From assembly GCF_000330885.1 (NCBI RefSeq), contig NC_020059.1, forward strand, positions 3,257,501 through 3,321,500: a stretch of DNA of 64,000 bases, read 5' to 3'. The DNA comes from Rhizobium tropici CIAT 899. GTDB lineage: Bacteria; Pseudomonadota; Alphaproteobacteria; Rhizobiales; Rhizobiaceae. Position numbers and translations under genes: made by a program. The notes below the pieces were generated by a model. The model had not been told where the DNA came from. It did not search any database and saw nothing but the letters and a program-made list of their open reading frames with translations. This document shows, piece by piece, positions 63,481 through 64,000 of this stretch (the stretch's first letter is position 1; each line of letters starts with the position of its first letter).

Positions 63481-64000
63481 TCACGCGCCATCGCGCGTCG
63501 TCGGTATGCCGCGCGGCGCCAGCACGGGCACGAAGACACGGCGCGAGGCGCGGACGGCAACGGGCAGGCCCTGATAAAGCCGCTTCTGCGCCTCGACGAT
63601 GATGACGCCGGAAAAAGCCGGCCATAGGGTTCGGCCGATCCGCTCGAAGGCGCGGCGCAACCGCAGCACCGTACGCAGCTTCGAAGGCGGGAAGAACAGC
63701 GCCTCCGCGGTCGCGCCTGGGGTGAAATTGGTTTCGCGCAGCAGCGAGGTGAGCTGGCCGCGCGAATACGGCCGGCCTGAGCCGAATGGCGTGTGCTCCA
63801 TGCGCGCCCATACGCCGGTACGGTTCGGCACGACGATGACCAGCCGCCCGCCGGGCGCCAGAACGCGCCAAAGCTCCTTCAGCGTCTCGCGCGGGCTTTC
63901 GGCGAATTCCAGCGAATGCACCATCAGCACACGGTCGATCGAACTATCCGGCAGCGGCAGTTCTTCGTCGAAGATCAGGGCCGTCGCCGAGGCTGAGCCC
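63481..64000 (-). CDS. Class I SAM-dependent methyltransferase, 5' end beyond window
   Basis: The frame is open to the window edge, so only the C-terminal part (about 172 residues) is visible. SIDRVLMVHSLEFAESPRETLKELWRVLAPGGRLVIVVPN is the post-SAM-loop block of a methyltransferase-11 protein, and PYSRGQLTSLLRE follows. The GTG at 63930 is internal to the gene. The SAM loop itself is off the window. It is upstream of hisC on the same strand. Confidence 0.87.
   Translation of the reverse strand, partial: GSASATALIFDEELPLPDSSIDRVLMVHSLEFAESPRETLKELWRVLAPGGRLVIVVPNRTGVWARMEHTPFGSGRPYSRGQLTSLLRETNFTPGATAEALFFPPSKLRTVLRLRRAFERIGRTLWPAFSGVIIVEAQKRLYQGLPVAVRASRRVFVPVLAPRGIPTTRDGA

Overview
The window looks like core chromosome of a Rhizobium/Agrobacterium-clade alphaproteobacterium. 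The evidence is the high-GC coding sequence, a UbiG-type ubiquinone step, a CpdR-like cell-cycle receiver, the nitrogen-PTS enzyme PtsP beside lysC, an LptM-lysA pair, DUF4167, DUF2125 and TIGR02302 proteins, and short palindromic intergenic elements typical of rhizobia. Genus-level assignment is inference; no rRNA or species marker is present.

Layout, left to right. 1-7 kb: the 3' part of an M23 peptidase gene, clpB, a DUF4167 gene, and the prfA-prmC translation-termination pair. 7-12 kb: ptsP, lysC, an exported protein of unknown role, and ubiG. 12.7-17.5 kb: a leftward cluster comF-grxC-nitrilase-DUF1178-DUF3291, a divergent methyltransferase, and an orphan Flp pilin. 17.8-25.4 kb: a small membrane protein, argJ-GNAT-mutT, a parvulin-type foldase divergent from secA, and a GST. 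25.6-34.5 kb: a polysaccharide-flippase-like protein with a CelD-like acyltransferase, an acyl-CoA synthetase, an aldo/keto reductase, a methyltransferase, and a divergent TetR/MFS pair with two matching palindromes between them.

At 34.66 kb lies tRNA-Leu(CAA). It is followed by the one clearly foreign-looking stretch: an AT-rich 588-codon gene joining an N-terminal DUF262-like domain to a C-terminal AlbA_2/Schlafen-like domain, then about 350 bp of AT-rich non-coding DNA. This is the best candidate for an undescribed system, probably a single-gene anti-phage defence effector.

37-43.5 kb: a VTT membrane protein, dsbB, an HNH protein with a TTG start, a DNA glycosylase divergent from gluQRS, a BrkB-type membrane protein, an SDR, a HIG1-like protein and a PduO-type cobalamin adenosyltransferase. 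43.5-46.4 kb: etfB-etfA-3-hydroxyacyl-CoA dehydrogenase, preceded by a LiuR-like palindrome. 46.4-53.2 kb: a TlpA-type thioredoxin divergent from argH-lptM-lysA and a large TIGR02302 protein. 53.2-64 kb: a cupin, cpdR, hpt, an unknown membrane protein divergent from ftsE-ftsX, ydcF-like and plsC-like genes, a ChaC-like protein, a DUF2125 protein, a GNAT, tyrC-hisC, and a methyltransferase gene running off the right edge.

Shared themes are amino-acid synthesis (lysC and lysA for lysine, argJ and argH for arginine, tyrC and hisC for Tyr/His), protein secretion and folding (secA, parvulin, dsbB, TlpA, clpB), cell division (ftsEX, cpdR) and envelope maintenance (M23, lptM, plsC-like, flippase). 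At least six related palindromic repeats and two other inverted-repeat families lie between genes. No CRISPR array, rRNA operon, transposase or integrase was seen.
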